Shown here in pieces: positions 40,789 to 50,894 of a stretch of 64,000 nucleotides of DNA. Position numbers and translations under genes: made by a program. The DNA lies in NCBI GenBank assembly GCA_024509875.1, contig JAMPIV010017534.1, positions 1 to 64,000 of the forward strand, given 5' to 3'. Positions within the stretch are counted from its first letter, which is position 1; the number at the start of each line of letters is the position of its first letter. This DNA is from Oreohelix idahoensis (lineage: Eukaryota; Mollusca; Gastropoda; Stylommatophora; Oreohelicidae). The notes beneath the pieces are model-generated. The model ran no database searches and was not told where the DNA came from. It was given only the letters and a program-made list of their open reading frames with translations.

Positions 40789-41373
40789 TAAAGTACAGTG
40801 CCGTCCGGATAAGGGGAAGTCACTGGGACCATCTAAAGTACAGTGCAGTCCGGATAAGGGGAAGTCACTGGGACCATCTAAAGTACAGTGCAGTCCGGAT
40901 AAGAGGAAGTCACTGGGACCATCTAAAGTACAGTGCAGTCCGGATAAGGGGAAGTCACTGGGACCATCTAAAGTACAGTGCAGTCCGGATAAGGGGAAGT
41001 CACTGGGACCATCTAAAGTACAGTGCAGTCCGGATAAGAGGAAGTCACTGGGACCATCTAAAGTACAGTGCAGTCCGGATAAGGGGAAGTCACTGGGACC
41101 ATCTAAAGTACAGTGCAGTCCGGATAAGGCGAAGTCACTGGGACCATCTAAAGTATAGTGCAGTCCGGATAAGGGGAAGTCGCTGGGACCATCTAAAGTA
41201 CAGTGCAGTCCGGATAAAGGGAAGTCGCTGGGACCATCTAAAGTACAGTGCCGTCCGGATAAGGGGAAGTCACTGGGACCATCTAAAGTATAGTGCCGTC
41301 CGGATAAGGGGAAGTCACTGGGACCATCTAAAGTACAGTGCAGTCCGGATAAGGGGAAGTCGCTGGGACCATC
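40789..41373 (+). repeat. 45-bp minisatellite, 13 units
   Basis: Exactly 13 units of 45 bp beginning TAAAGTACAGTG, with GTCCGGATAAGGGGAAGTC inside and CTGGGACCATC at the end. Units differ at only a few sites (CAG/CCG, GGGG/GAGG, CACTGG/CGCTGG). The core resembles pogo/Tigger terminal repeats. Confidence 0.97.
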
Positions 41374-42018
41374 TACAGTACATCTACTTATCCGAAATTC
41401 TGTTTATCAGAATTCTGCTCAAAGATGGACATTTACGTCAGAATAGGAGCATGACGTAATTAATTATTTTATCCATTCAGGTACAAGTATTTTGATTTTA
41501 AACGTTCATTTCTGCATCTCTTAAAGTTTTCAAAAACAGTTTAACGAAGACAAAAATGTAGTGTCGTTAACTGCTAGTAGCATAGTAGCAAGTGTAAAAA
41601 CGTTCGAATCCCCTTTTCGCTTTCATATCCTTAGTAACAAAGCCGAAGAAGTAATTAGGCCGGGACCTTCAGAGCATCGTCTACATTCGATTTACGCGAG
41701 TTTGGTTTTTTTTAAAATTTGATGTGGTTAACTGATCATGAAATTCGCTACACTTCTGACGAAAACAAAATTATATGGCCCACCCCGGGTCTAGAGAAAG
41801 TCTATGCTACTAACGCTCCGAAATCCTGTTAGAAAAATCTATAGATTGGGCATCTGAAACTTTCAACCACTAGCCAGCAAAATGTGTTGCCAGGTGGTAA
41901 TACAATACTGCATAAGCAGACGGCAACAGATGGCAGGGGCAGAAAACTGCTGCAGCTTTGACACCGTGTCTGCGTTAGCGCCCTTGAAAAGTATACACTG
42001 GAAAGGAGACACATTTAG
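41374..42018. other. unassigned; possible pogo-like remnant at left
   Basis: Immediately after the minisatellite, ACTTATCCGAAATTCTGTTT followed by ATCAGAATTCTGCTC resembles the inner part of a Tigger-type terminal repeat. The rest is unrecognised. Confidence 0.4.
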
Positions 42019-42026
42019 ATTTATAG

Positions 42027-42358
42027 CAGTGGATCTCAACCTTATATAACCAAAATCCAAATTTCACAATTGGTAAGTCTGGCGACCTATGCACAAACTT
42101 TGCAAATTAAAAGTAAATACAGATATTGAGCTAAATTCACACAGTTTAATTAAAACTTCGAGGAAGGGAAATGTAATTTTTTCTTATTTAAATAAAATTT
42201 TGCCTCGTTTTGGCGAGGCGCATCCCATTCAACCTAGTCGGTTATATTGGGGCGCATATCCAAATATAAAAGACTTTTAGGTCTGGTGACGTTAAAGGAT
42301 CTAACACATTACAATGTTTCACATGACCCAGTTTTGACCCTGTTGCTGAGAATCACTC
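42027..42358. mobile_element. hAT-type MITE, 332 bp
   Basis: The left end CAGTGGATCTCAACC and the right end (read on the minus strand) GAGTGATTCTCAGCAAC are related inverted termini. The 8-bp flanks ATTTATAG and ATTTAAAA match at 6 of 8. The inner block TTTGGCGAGGCGCATCCCAT through GGTTATATTGGGGCGCATAT also occurs within the hAT transposase relic near 14990-15060, linking the two. Confidence 0.65.
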
Positions 42359-42425
42359 ATTTAAAATAACTTAGTTTTGAGGTGGCGTCGGCTGTAATAT
42401 ATTAGCTGTACATATTTTTGGTTGT

Positions 42426-44823
42426 TGTCGTGTGAAATTCTAATCCACATATATAAATTAAAACGTAAATGTAAAGCCTAACAAATAAATTTAATAAAAG
42501 GAAAGAAGAATGGTAAAGAACAGTGCTGTCACAATGACTGTACTCGAAATCCCCCTTGTTTTCTCCTTCGTCTGCAAATTGTAACGTTTCACGTTGATAG
42601 TAAAAGCCTACTGCTTCAATACCCGCTTTCTACGATAAAACGTGTACTGCCTTTCTAAGAAAAACCTTGAGATACGCAAGCTGACCTATATTTAATATTC
42701 CATTCATGTCATTTTTTATACACTAAGTTACCATAAACGAAAGACAGATGGACTAAGGATAGAAAGAAAGGGAGGGGCTGAAAGCCGGAACGCAGGCAAT
42801 ACTACCACAGTCTCGCGATACACAATTACTACCATCACGCGTGTAAGGCCACAAGCACTAGTTTTTTTCAAATCGACAGTGATAAAAAACACTACCCATA
42901 CGAATTAGGTTTTAAAAACCTGAAAAACACTTATTAGGAAACATGACATTATACTGGTTTACGTTTGAAAACATTACAGTACCCAGACACCACATCGTAT
43001 TCGAAGTGAACAGGAGGTAGAAGAAAATGCATATTTTGAACGCAGCCCCTTAGCCCCATTAAATTTATATATTTGGGTTCCTTAGGACTTGCTGACAAAG
43101 AATATGTTAAACGTTACGCAAATAGTCTAGGAATTAACAAATTATAGCCAAAAGAAATAGTGAGGGATGTCAGACAACACCAAAATCAGAATCGCTCAGT
43201 GGCAGATTTTCACACCACCATTGTACGGGAAATAGGCTGACATGTTACCTCCTATTTGATTGGCGGAAAGTAAATGTAAGGCTAAACACGATTAGTCGGA
43301 CTATAAACATTGATTCTTTGTTGTTAGGGAAACGGGAGTAGGAGTACTTTTTTTCAAACGCTTGTGTAAACATGGCACGATTGGTTAGACCCGCCAATAT
43401 AGTCAATCAGAGGCGTCAGGTCAGCACCACATTTTCAAATAAACTTACTAAAGAACCAGTGCGTTGAGCGCCAGTGCATATTTTTCTAAATAAAAGCCTG
43501 GGACATCGGCAGATCGAAATTGTGCTATATTCATTGCCAGTCAACGTAACTGTGTATTATTCCATGAATTATGGTAAGCTTGAAATATTTGATATCTTTT
43601 TAATGAAAATTGAATGTAAATTGATAATTTATGTCTGTATATATGTGTGGTTCAGTAGCGAACATGAGGTAAAGCCTATATAGTGCTCCAACCTGAACAG
43701 AAGGTGTCGGAGGAAAGTAAAACTACATGGAATTGCCAAACAGTACACTGACACCTATCTTATTGACTAGAAAGAAATAATGCTGGAATTGCAGAGGCGT
43801 AGTAACCATTAGGGAGGAGTATACTTTTGAAAATTGTTTCAGATGAAGATAGCAGTTGGCCTACCGCTCTGAACTCAGTGTTTGTTATGTATTGTGTTCA
43901 GTCTGGAAATTTATTATAAATTAGTTCAGAAATAGGAGGTACAACCTTCTTGTTTCAGGGACCGTGGTCCTAAAGTTATTGAGCAGCACCTGGTCTGAGC
44001 TTTGCTGAACCTAGAGGCTGACAGCATACTCCTGGGTCCAGATAGTGACCAGTGAGGTGTCTCCAGAACACAGGGAGGCTATCGAGCAGAGGAGTCTTTT
44101 CCTGCCGCCATCACGAAAGATAAGCGTCTATGGCCAGAGGAGCTCAACATTATGCCCCCCTCAAAATCTGACTTTATAATAAAACAGAGGGAAAATACAG
44201 TGTTTAAATTGATAGGAACTGTGAACTTTTCCCCATACTTCTTCCAAGATAAACAAACACTTGAAGTCATGATGACAAATAACAACATTGCTTGAAAAAA
44301 CAAAACCAGTATTACCTCATATTACTACTACACAACTGACACACATAGGATAATATTAATAAAATATGTCACTACAAGGTTCATATTGATAAATTCTGTA
44401 CATATAAATTGTAATTACAATTGATTGTGATTCCTGGTTCACTTTGTATTTGAATCAGGACACAAATATTAGTGAAAGTAATTAATACATATTTATATTT
44501 GAAAATTTACCAGTGCCTCATTTAAGATAGTCTTATAGAGTGTTAAATGTGTGTGAGTGTCACAGTGTTGTCAAGTGTGGTGGAATAAATTAAATTGTTT
44601 ATCTGTCTGTTGTTGTTGTGACTTACACTTCATCATATACATACCCTAGACATTTAACGTAGTCATCACAATATTCCAAAATAATTCTGACTGAGTTATA
44701 ATGTGGTAGCAAGTAAGGTTATCTGTAAAACACTACACCTATTAGATACAGATACCTTCACAGCTGATCTCAGTCAGTACACTACGTCCCCTATAAATAT
44801 TTATAACATCCCACTTTACCACA
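42426..44823 (+). repeat. 5' LTR of element 2
   Basis: 2398 bp. It should contain the promoter and polyadenylation signal. A CTATAAATATTTATAA motif lies about 20-30 bp from the inner end and GGAATAAATTAA lies near 44582, but neither can be assigned a role by eye. Confidence 0.95.
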
Positions 44824-44827
44824 TATA

Positions 44828-44848
44828 TTGGGGTCTCGCTCCAGGGAT
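44828..44848 (+). other. primer-binding-site candidate, element 2
   Basis: TTGGGGTCTCGCTCCAGGGA begins five bases after the 5' LTR, as in element 1 (one substitution within the shared part). Primer tRNA not identified. Confidence 0.65.
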
Positions 44849-44996
44849 ATTGAACTTTCTCCTGTTATAGATATTGGGAATAATAAGAATTAAAAGGTAT
44901 CCTTGGGTGGAAATAAATAACGTTGAGCTCTCAGTGCCTGTAGTGTCCTTAGATAATTATTGAAAGATTGAATTGTTTACAATTGCATGTTAGACA

Positions 44997-47900
44997 ATGG
45001 CCGACTTGGCAAAATTTCGATCTGCTGCTGTACAGACTGCGAAAGAGTTAGGAAAGGACGGGCAAATTATGATTGCTTATGTCACTGCTGAATGTGACAA
45101 ATATATTGAACGGGAAGAAAGAAGATTAGAAAAAGAGGCCGAAAGAAAATTAGAATCTGAAAGGTTGGCCGAAGATAAGAGGTTAGAGGCTGAAAAAGAA
45201 ATTAAGAGGTTGCAAATTGAGGCTGAGGCTAAGAGGTTGCAGATTAAGGCTGACAAAGAGGCTAAAGCATTGGAAGCCGAGGAAAGAAGACAAGCTGCAG
45301 AAAGGGAAGACAAGAGATTAGCTGCAGAGAGGGAAGCAGAAAAGGAGGAGAAGAGATTACAAAGGGAACATGAGTTACGACTAAGGGAGTTTGAGTTTCA
45401 AGGCCATGCTCCTGAAAATGGTGCCAGTCCCTTTACCTCTGATGCCACTGCTAGCCAGGGAGCCTCAACCTCAGCTATGCATTTTTATTTAGATCATTTC
45501 GTTGAGAAAGACGATGATATTGAGAGCTATCTAAATAGATATGAACTATTAGCTACCACATATGGGTTAGAGAGAGAAAGGTGGAGCTTAAAGTTATCTC
45601 AAGGTCTTCGTGGGGCAGCTTATGAAGTTTTTGCCAAAATGAGCAGAGGTGATCAGGAAAATTATGACATGCTAAAGCAGGCTCTTTTGTTAAGATATGA
45701 AAAGAACGCAGAATTTTATAGGAAAAAATTTAGGAATGCTAAACTACTGTCAGGTGAAACCTATCACCAGTTCTCTGCACGGTTAGAGACATACTTGGAG
45801 AAATGGACTTCTCTGGGGAAGACCCAAGATCTTAAAGAAATGGTCCTTATAGAACAATTAAGAGAGTCCATGGCTCCAGACCTGAGAAAGTTTCTCATGG
45901 AACAAGGTGCAGAGAGGCTGGGTGAGTTGCTAAATGTTGCTGAAAGGTATCAAGCGGCTCAGGCAGAGGTATCAGGTAATAAAAAGAAACAGGTAGAAAA
46001 TTTTAGGGCACCACAGAACTTTAATAAATTTGATCCTAGAGATCAAAACAAATGTAAGCACCAGTTTGATAGGCCACGGTATGACAATAAAAATAAAACC
46101 CCACAATTCGATGAAAGGAAATATGATGAAAGAAAATCTTTCAACCAAGGAAAAAGGTGGTGTAAAAATTGTAAGATGAACAATCATGACACTGACCATT
46201 GTAGAAGGAAACCTCCTCATTGTGCTGCTATGACATCTGGGAAAAAGGAAAAAAAGGTCAAACCTGCAGAACTACAGGAACCATACCATCCCCCAGTGTG
46301 TGAAGATGTCATCTGTAATGGTGTCACTATAAGGTGTTTATATGATACCGGTTTAGATTACGATTCCGTTGTGAGTTCTCACCTGGTGCAGGCCGATCAA
46401 TACACCACAGAAACAGTGGAGATTCAAACTGCAACCAAGGATGTAGCTACCATGACACTTCCCGTCGCCCGGATAAAGGTGAAAACGCGATATGTGGAAG
46501 GAATCATAAAAGCAGCAGTGATAAATGAGCCAATCTACCCTCTGATATTGGGGTGTAGATATGTCTTCTTGGGGAATCCCAAGAGACCTGTGATATTGGC
46601 AACAGTGCAGACCAGATCACAGTCTAAAAAGGAGGAGGATAATCCAATAAATACTCATCCAGATGAGATGAGGAAGGCACAGGCTGAGGACAAAACACTC
46701 AAGCCGTGTTTCAAGAAGTTGCCCAAAACCCATACACCTCCAGGCAAGGGAGAGTTTTATATGAAGAACAAGCTGATATATAGGAAGGCTGGATCTGAAT
46801 CCAATGGTCACGGACAGCTGGTCCTTCCCACTTCATATAGGACTAAAGTGTTGGAACTAGGGCATGCGATTCCCTTCAGTGGTCATATGGGGATCAGCGC
46901 AACAGGACAGCGTATAGCTTGTCACTATTTCTGGCCAGGGATAACTGAAGATATCAAACGATATGTAAAATCCTGTCCAGAGTGCCAACGAGTAGCACCT
47001 AAACATTGGACTGCACCAGCAACTCTGGGAGAAATGCCCATAGTGGGAACACCCTTTGAGAGAGTTGCCGTGGATCTTGTGGGACCTCTCACCCGAACCA
47101 AGAGAAGGAACAGCTACATTCTGACTCTGGTGGACACTTGTTCTATGTGGGGAGAGGCGGCAGCCCTGTCATCGATTGATTCTAAACATGTGGCAGAGGC
47201 ATTGCTCACAATTTTCACAAGGTTAGGCTTTCCCAATCAAATCTTGACTGATAATGGCTCTCAGTTCAAGGGGAAACTAACAGAAGAAGTTTTCAGGATC
47301 TTCCAGGCCAAACACTTCCATTGTAGTGTGTACCACCCACAAGGGAACGGCCAAGTGGAAAGATTTAATGGCACGTTGATGTCAATCCTGAGAAAGTTGG
47401 CACACGAAAAACCAGATACATGGGATCAGTACCTTCACGCCGCCCTCTTTGCTTATCGAGAGGTACCCCATAGTTCAACCGGAATGGCCCCGGCAACATT
47501 ATTGTTTGGAAGGCCAATAAAAGGTCCACTCGAAGCTCTGTTAAGAACGTGGACTGACGAAAAGGCAGAGGAAAATATTACATCCTCATACCAATATGTG
47601 AATGAGCTGACCACTCGTTTAAAAACTGGCTGGAAACTTGCCAATGAAAATTTGAAACAAGCCAGGAAGAAACATGCTGCCTATTATAACAGGAAAGCTA
47701 AAGACAGAGATTTGGCTGTGGGAGAGAAAGTACTGCTTCTTCTACCCGGTAGCCAGAATAAGTTACAAATTGGATGGCAAGGTCCATATACAGTTCTAGA
47801 GAAGGTGTCTAGAACAAATTATAAGATAGATAAGAAGGGGAAAGAAAAAATCTATCATGTGAATCTCCTGAAGAAATATTTGGAAAAAGAAAATCAGGAA

Positions 47901-49580
47901 GAGACACACTTGTTGACCTTGTCCATCGCCATGGAGATGAAAAAGGAACCACTTTCATCATTTGAATATCCATTACACCCCTGTGAGACAGCGGCACAGG
48001 TGAAAATCAGTACACATTTAACGAAAACTCAGAAAGAGAGAGTGCAACAGGTTCTAGATAATCATGCAGAGGTGTTAACAGACCGACCAGGGCATACAAA
48101 CTTAGTGGAATATGATATGAAGCTGATAGGCCCCACACCTGTCTGTATGAAACCCTATTCGATTCCTTTTGCTAAGGAGAAAGCTTTGAAGGAAGAGATA
48201 GACTATTTGTTGAAGGAAGGAATTATTTCACACAGTGAATCTTCGTATAGTTCCGGTGTTGTACTCCCAAGGAAGCCCTCTGGAGAACATAGACTCTGTA
48301 TAGATTACAGGAGACTGAATGCTATCACAGAAGGACAGGTGGATCCATTGCCGGATACAAATCAGTTGTTTGCCAGACTAAATAAAGCTAAATATTTCTC
48401 AAAAGTGGATCTGAGTAAAGGATACTATCAGATTCCAGTAAAGCCTGAGGTTAGACCATACCTAGCTTTTAGTACCTCAGAAGGACACTATGAGTTTAAC
48501 AGATTGCCATTTGGATTAAAGAATGCGCCTAGTATCTTCTCTAGAATGATGAGAAAATTATTGGACCCTCTGAATAATAAATGTATCACAAATTTCATGG
48601 ATGATATCCTTATAGCAACAGAAACATTTGAGGAACACATTGACTCTCTGAACATGCTGTTTAATCGACTTAGGGAAGCGAATTTAACAGCCCGACCAAC
48701 CAAATGTTGCGTTGGATGTAAAGAATTGGAATTCTTGGGACACACAGTTTATCAGGGAAACATGACCCCTGACCCAAAGAATTTAGAGAAACTAAAGAAA
48801 GCCCCGAGACCACAAACCAAGAAAGACGTGAGATCCTTTGTCTCATTATGTGGTTTCTACCAAAAGTATATCAAAAACTTTAATTCCATATGTGCACCGT
48901 TAACTGATTTGACACGTAAGGGAAATCCAGATCGAATTACATGGACACCACAATGTGAAATGGCTTACCAGGAATTGAAGGAAAAGCTCACAAGCAAACC
49001 TATTTTGAAATTACCTGACTTAAGTCAAGAATTCATTGTAAGGACTGATGCCAGTAATATTGGGTTAGGTGCGACTCTGCTGCAGAGATCAGATGCAGTG
49101 GATGGGGAATTAAGCCCAGTGGCATATGCTAGCAGAAAGTTGAATAAAGCTGAAATCAACTACTCAACTAGCGAAAAAGAATGTCTTGCAGTAATATGGG
49201 CGATAAAGAAATTCAATATTTATCTGTATGGGAAGGCATTTAAGTTGCAAACGGATCACAAACCTTTGTCGTTTCTAGCACAGGCTAGACATGAGAATTC
49301 TAGATTACTCCGTTGGTCATTATTGATGCAGCCATTTGAGTTTAGCATAGAGTATATAAGTGGAAAAACAAATCTGGGAGCGGATTTTTTAAGCCGCCAT
49401 CCGTGTGATGAGAATCACCCTAATAATAATAATAATAATAATAAATTCTTTAAGCGCCAAACACGGCGCATAAGGCAGAAACCAGTGCTCTCCAGGTTGT
49501 TCGTTGTGACGCCACTCCTCTTAGCTCTTGCACATTATTTAGGCCCAACGTTCTTCCTTCTCTTATTATTGTTCTTCTGA
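44997..49580 (+). CDS. Gag-Pol polyprotein, integrase before reverse transcriptase
   Basis: One 1527-codon frame that encodes everything needed for reverse transcription and integration. Residues 1-130: charged coiled-coil-like N-terminus. About 165-320: capsid with a SCAN-like end. 389-402: CCHC zinc knuckle (CKNCKMNNHDTDHC). 440-530: aspartic protease with DTG at 450-452. 620-663: integrase zinc domain H622, H630, C660, C663. Integrase core D693, D752, E788 (35 residues between the last two). 925-960: GPY/F-type domain (IGWQGPY). 1005-1250: reverse transcriptase with KVDLSKGYYQ and FMDD at 1200-1203. 1345-1465: RNase H with D1351, E1395 and D1420. The order integrase then reverse transcriptase marks the Gmr1 type. 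After residue 1474 the frame runs into the antisense LINE (an asparagine run from AAT repeats and about 45 foreign residues). The native end is therefore replaced, but all catalytic domains precede it. The start ATG follows a 150-bp leader and matches element 1. Confidence 0.93.
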   Translation: MADLAKFRSAAVQTAKELGKDGQIMIAYVTAECDKYIEREERRLEKEAERKLESERLAEDKRLEAEKEIKRLQIEAEAKRLQIKADKEAKALEAEERRQAAEREDKRLAAEREAEKEEKRLQREHELRLREFEFQGHAPENGASPFTSDATASQGASTSAMHFYLDHFVEKDDDIESYLNRYELLATTYGLERERWSLKLSQGLRGAAYEVFAKMSRGDQENYDMLKQALLLRYEKNAEFYRKKFRNAKLLSGETYHQFSARLETYLEKWTSLGKTQDLKEMVLIEQLRESMAPDLRKFLMEQGAERLGELLNVAERYQAAQAEVSGNKKKQVENFRAPQNFNKFDPRDQNKCKHQFDRPRYDNKNKTPQFDERKYDERKSFNQGKRWCKNCKMNNHDTDHCRRKPPHCAAMTSGKKEKKVKPAELQEPYHPPVCEDVICNGVTIRCLYDTGLDYDSVVSSHLVQADQYTTETVEIQTATKDVATMTLPVARIKVKTRYVEGIIKAAVINEPIYPLILGCRYVFLGNPKRPVILATVQTRSQSKKEEDNPINTHPDEMRKAQAEDKTLKPCFKKLPKTHTPPGKGEFYMKNKLIYRKAGSESNGHGQLVLPTSYRTKVLELGHAIPFSGHMGISATGQRIACHYFWPGITEDIKRYVKSCPECQRVAPKHWTAPATLGEMPIVGTPFERVAVDLVGPLTRTKRRNSYILTLVDTCSMWGEAAALSSIDSKHVAEALLTIFTRLGFPNQILTDNGSQFKGKLTEEVFRIFQAKHFHCSVYHPQGNGQVERFNGTLMSILRKLAHEKPDTWDQYLHAALFAYREVPHSSTGMAPATLLFGRPIKGPLEALLRTWTDEKAEENITSSYQYVNELTTRLKTGWKLANENLKQARKKHAAYYNRKAKDRDLAVGEKVLLLLPGSQNKLQIGWQGPYTVLEKVSRTNYKIDKKGKEKIYHVNLLKKYLEKENQEETHLLTLSIAMEMKKEPLSSFEYPLHPCETAAQVKISTHLTKTQKERVQQVLDNHAEVLTDRPGHTNLVEYDMKLIGPTPVCMKPYSIPFAKEKALKEEIDYLLKEGIISHSESSYSSGVVLPRKPSGEHRLCIDYRRLNAITEGQVDPLPDTNQLFARLNKAKYFSKVDLSKGYYQIPVKPEVRPYLAFSTSEGHYEFNRLPFGLKNAPSIFSRMMRKLLDPLNNKCITNFMDDILIATETFEEHIDSLNMLFNRLREANLTARPTKCCVGCKELEFLGHTVYQGNMTPDPKNLEKLKKAPRPQTKKDVRSFVSLCGFYQKYIKNFNSICAPLTDLTRKGNPDRITWTPQCEMAYQELKEKLTSKPILKLPDLSQEFIVRTDASNIGLGATLLQRSDAVDGELSPVAYASRKLNKAEINYSTSEKECLAVIWAIKKFNIYLYGKAFKLQTDHKPLSFLAQARHENSRLLRWSLLMQPFEFSIEYISGKTNLGADFLSRHPCDENHPNNNNNNNKFFKRQTRRIRQKPVLSRLFVVTPLLLALAHYLGPTFFLLLLLFF

Positions 49581-50812
49581 GTGTTTCTTTTGGTCTTCCT
49601 TTTTTCCGCTTACCCTCAGGAACCCAGTGAGCGCCTGTAGTGGTATTCTGTTGTTTTGCATTCGTAGGACATGACCGATATATGACCATCGTCTTTTCCT
49701 TATATAGTCGGAGACATATTTCTGCCTAGAGTCTTCTCTTATTTGTCGATTAGTCTTGAATTCTTTCCAACTGATGTTCATGAGTTTTCTAAGACATTTG
49801 TTCTGTAATGTATTCAGCTTGTTCTCAAGTGATTTGTTATTTTCCAATTCTCACAGCTGTATGTTAACACTGAGATAACATTTGAATTAAACAGACGAAG
49901 CTTGGTATGTATATTCAATGATCGTAATTTCCAAATGTTAGATAATCTATTGAAGGCGCTAGCTGCCAAAGCAATTCTAGTATGGATTTCTCTTGTTGTG
50001 TCACCATCCTGAGTCATTTTACTGCCTAAATAATTGAAACTATCAACTTTCTGTAGTTTTTCCCCGTTCAAGATGATATCAAAGGTCTCGTTAGAAAAGT
50101 TCATAGCTTTAGTTTTAGAGGCATTTATTTGGAGACCAATTTTAACCGAGAGATGACACAAATTATTTATTGCTTCTTGGGATTGTCTTGGTGTTGAACT
50201 TAAGAATGCTACATCATCTGCGAAATCCAGGTCCCCCAGGAATTTTCCATTTGTCCATTTTATACCCAATTGTTCATTGTGGGTATAGTTTCTCATAACC
50301 CAATCTTGCATTGTCATATAGCGCTTTGATTGTATTCACATATTTTGTTGGAAAACCATAGATTGTAAGTATCTTCCACAATGATGGGCGGTGTAGACTA
50401 TCAAAGGCTTTTTGAAAATCGACGAAGGTGATAATAAGTGGCGATTGCCTTTCCACTGATTCTTCTATAATTGTTCTTAGTGTGAATATTTGATCAATAC
50501 ATGATCGTTTCGGCCTGAAACCCGCTTGTTCTTCTCTGATCTTTTCGTCAGCATGCAATTTAAGTCTTTCTAACATCATGCAACATAATAATTTTCCAGG
50601 TACTGATAATAGAGATATACCACGCCAGTTATTACAGTCTGATAGATCACCTTTCTTCGGTAACTTTACAATAATACTGTCTTTCCATTGTTGTGGTGGT
50701 TGTTCTTCTCTCCATACTTCATTTATAATATCTAAAATTCTCAAGAGGTTGTTGTCATTAACTGCTTTAATCATTTCCCCTGAAATTTCGTCAACTCCAG
50801 CAGCTTTAAAAA
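49422..50812 (-). mobile_element. 5'-truncated LINE nested in element 2
   Basis: Its 3' end is an ATT microsatellite tail (AAT on the plus strand, 49422-49442). It starts within reverse transcriptase at KAAGVDEISGEMIKA near 50812, where the sequence returns to element 2 DNA (AAAATAATAAATTTCTC, as in element 1). It carries reverse transcriptase motifs LPKKGD, GISLLSVPGKLL, QAGFRPKRSCIDQ, catalytic FVDFQKAFD, then catalytic FADD, LTYSCENW, YIGHVLRM and GKRKKGRPKETLRR. The GVRQG.LSP segment is missing between 50274 and 50317, and frameshifts occur near 50290, 49830 and 49640. Dead copy. Confidence 0.9.
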
Positions 50813-50881
50813 CTCCAGGAAAAATAATAAATTTCTCTATGTGTATATAGAATTATAGACTGACATATAACGTCTGTTTTT

Positions 50882-50894
50882 AGTGGGGAGAATT
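50882..50894 (+). other. polypurine tract, element 2
   Basis: AGTGGGGAGAAT directly precedes the 3' LTR start TGTCGTG. It is more interrupted than the element 1 tract. Confidence 0.65.
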
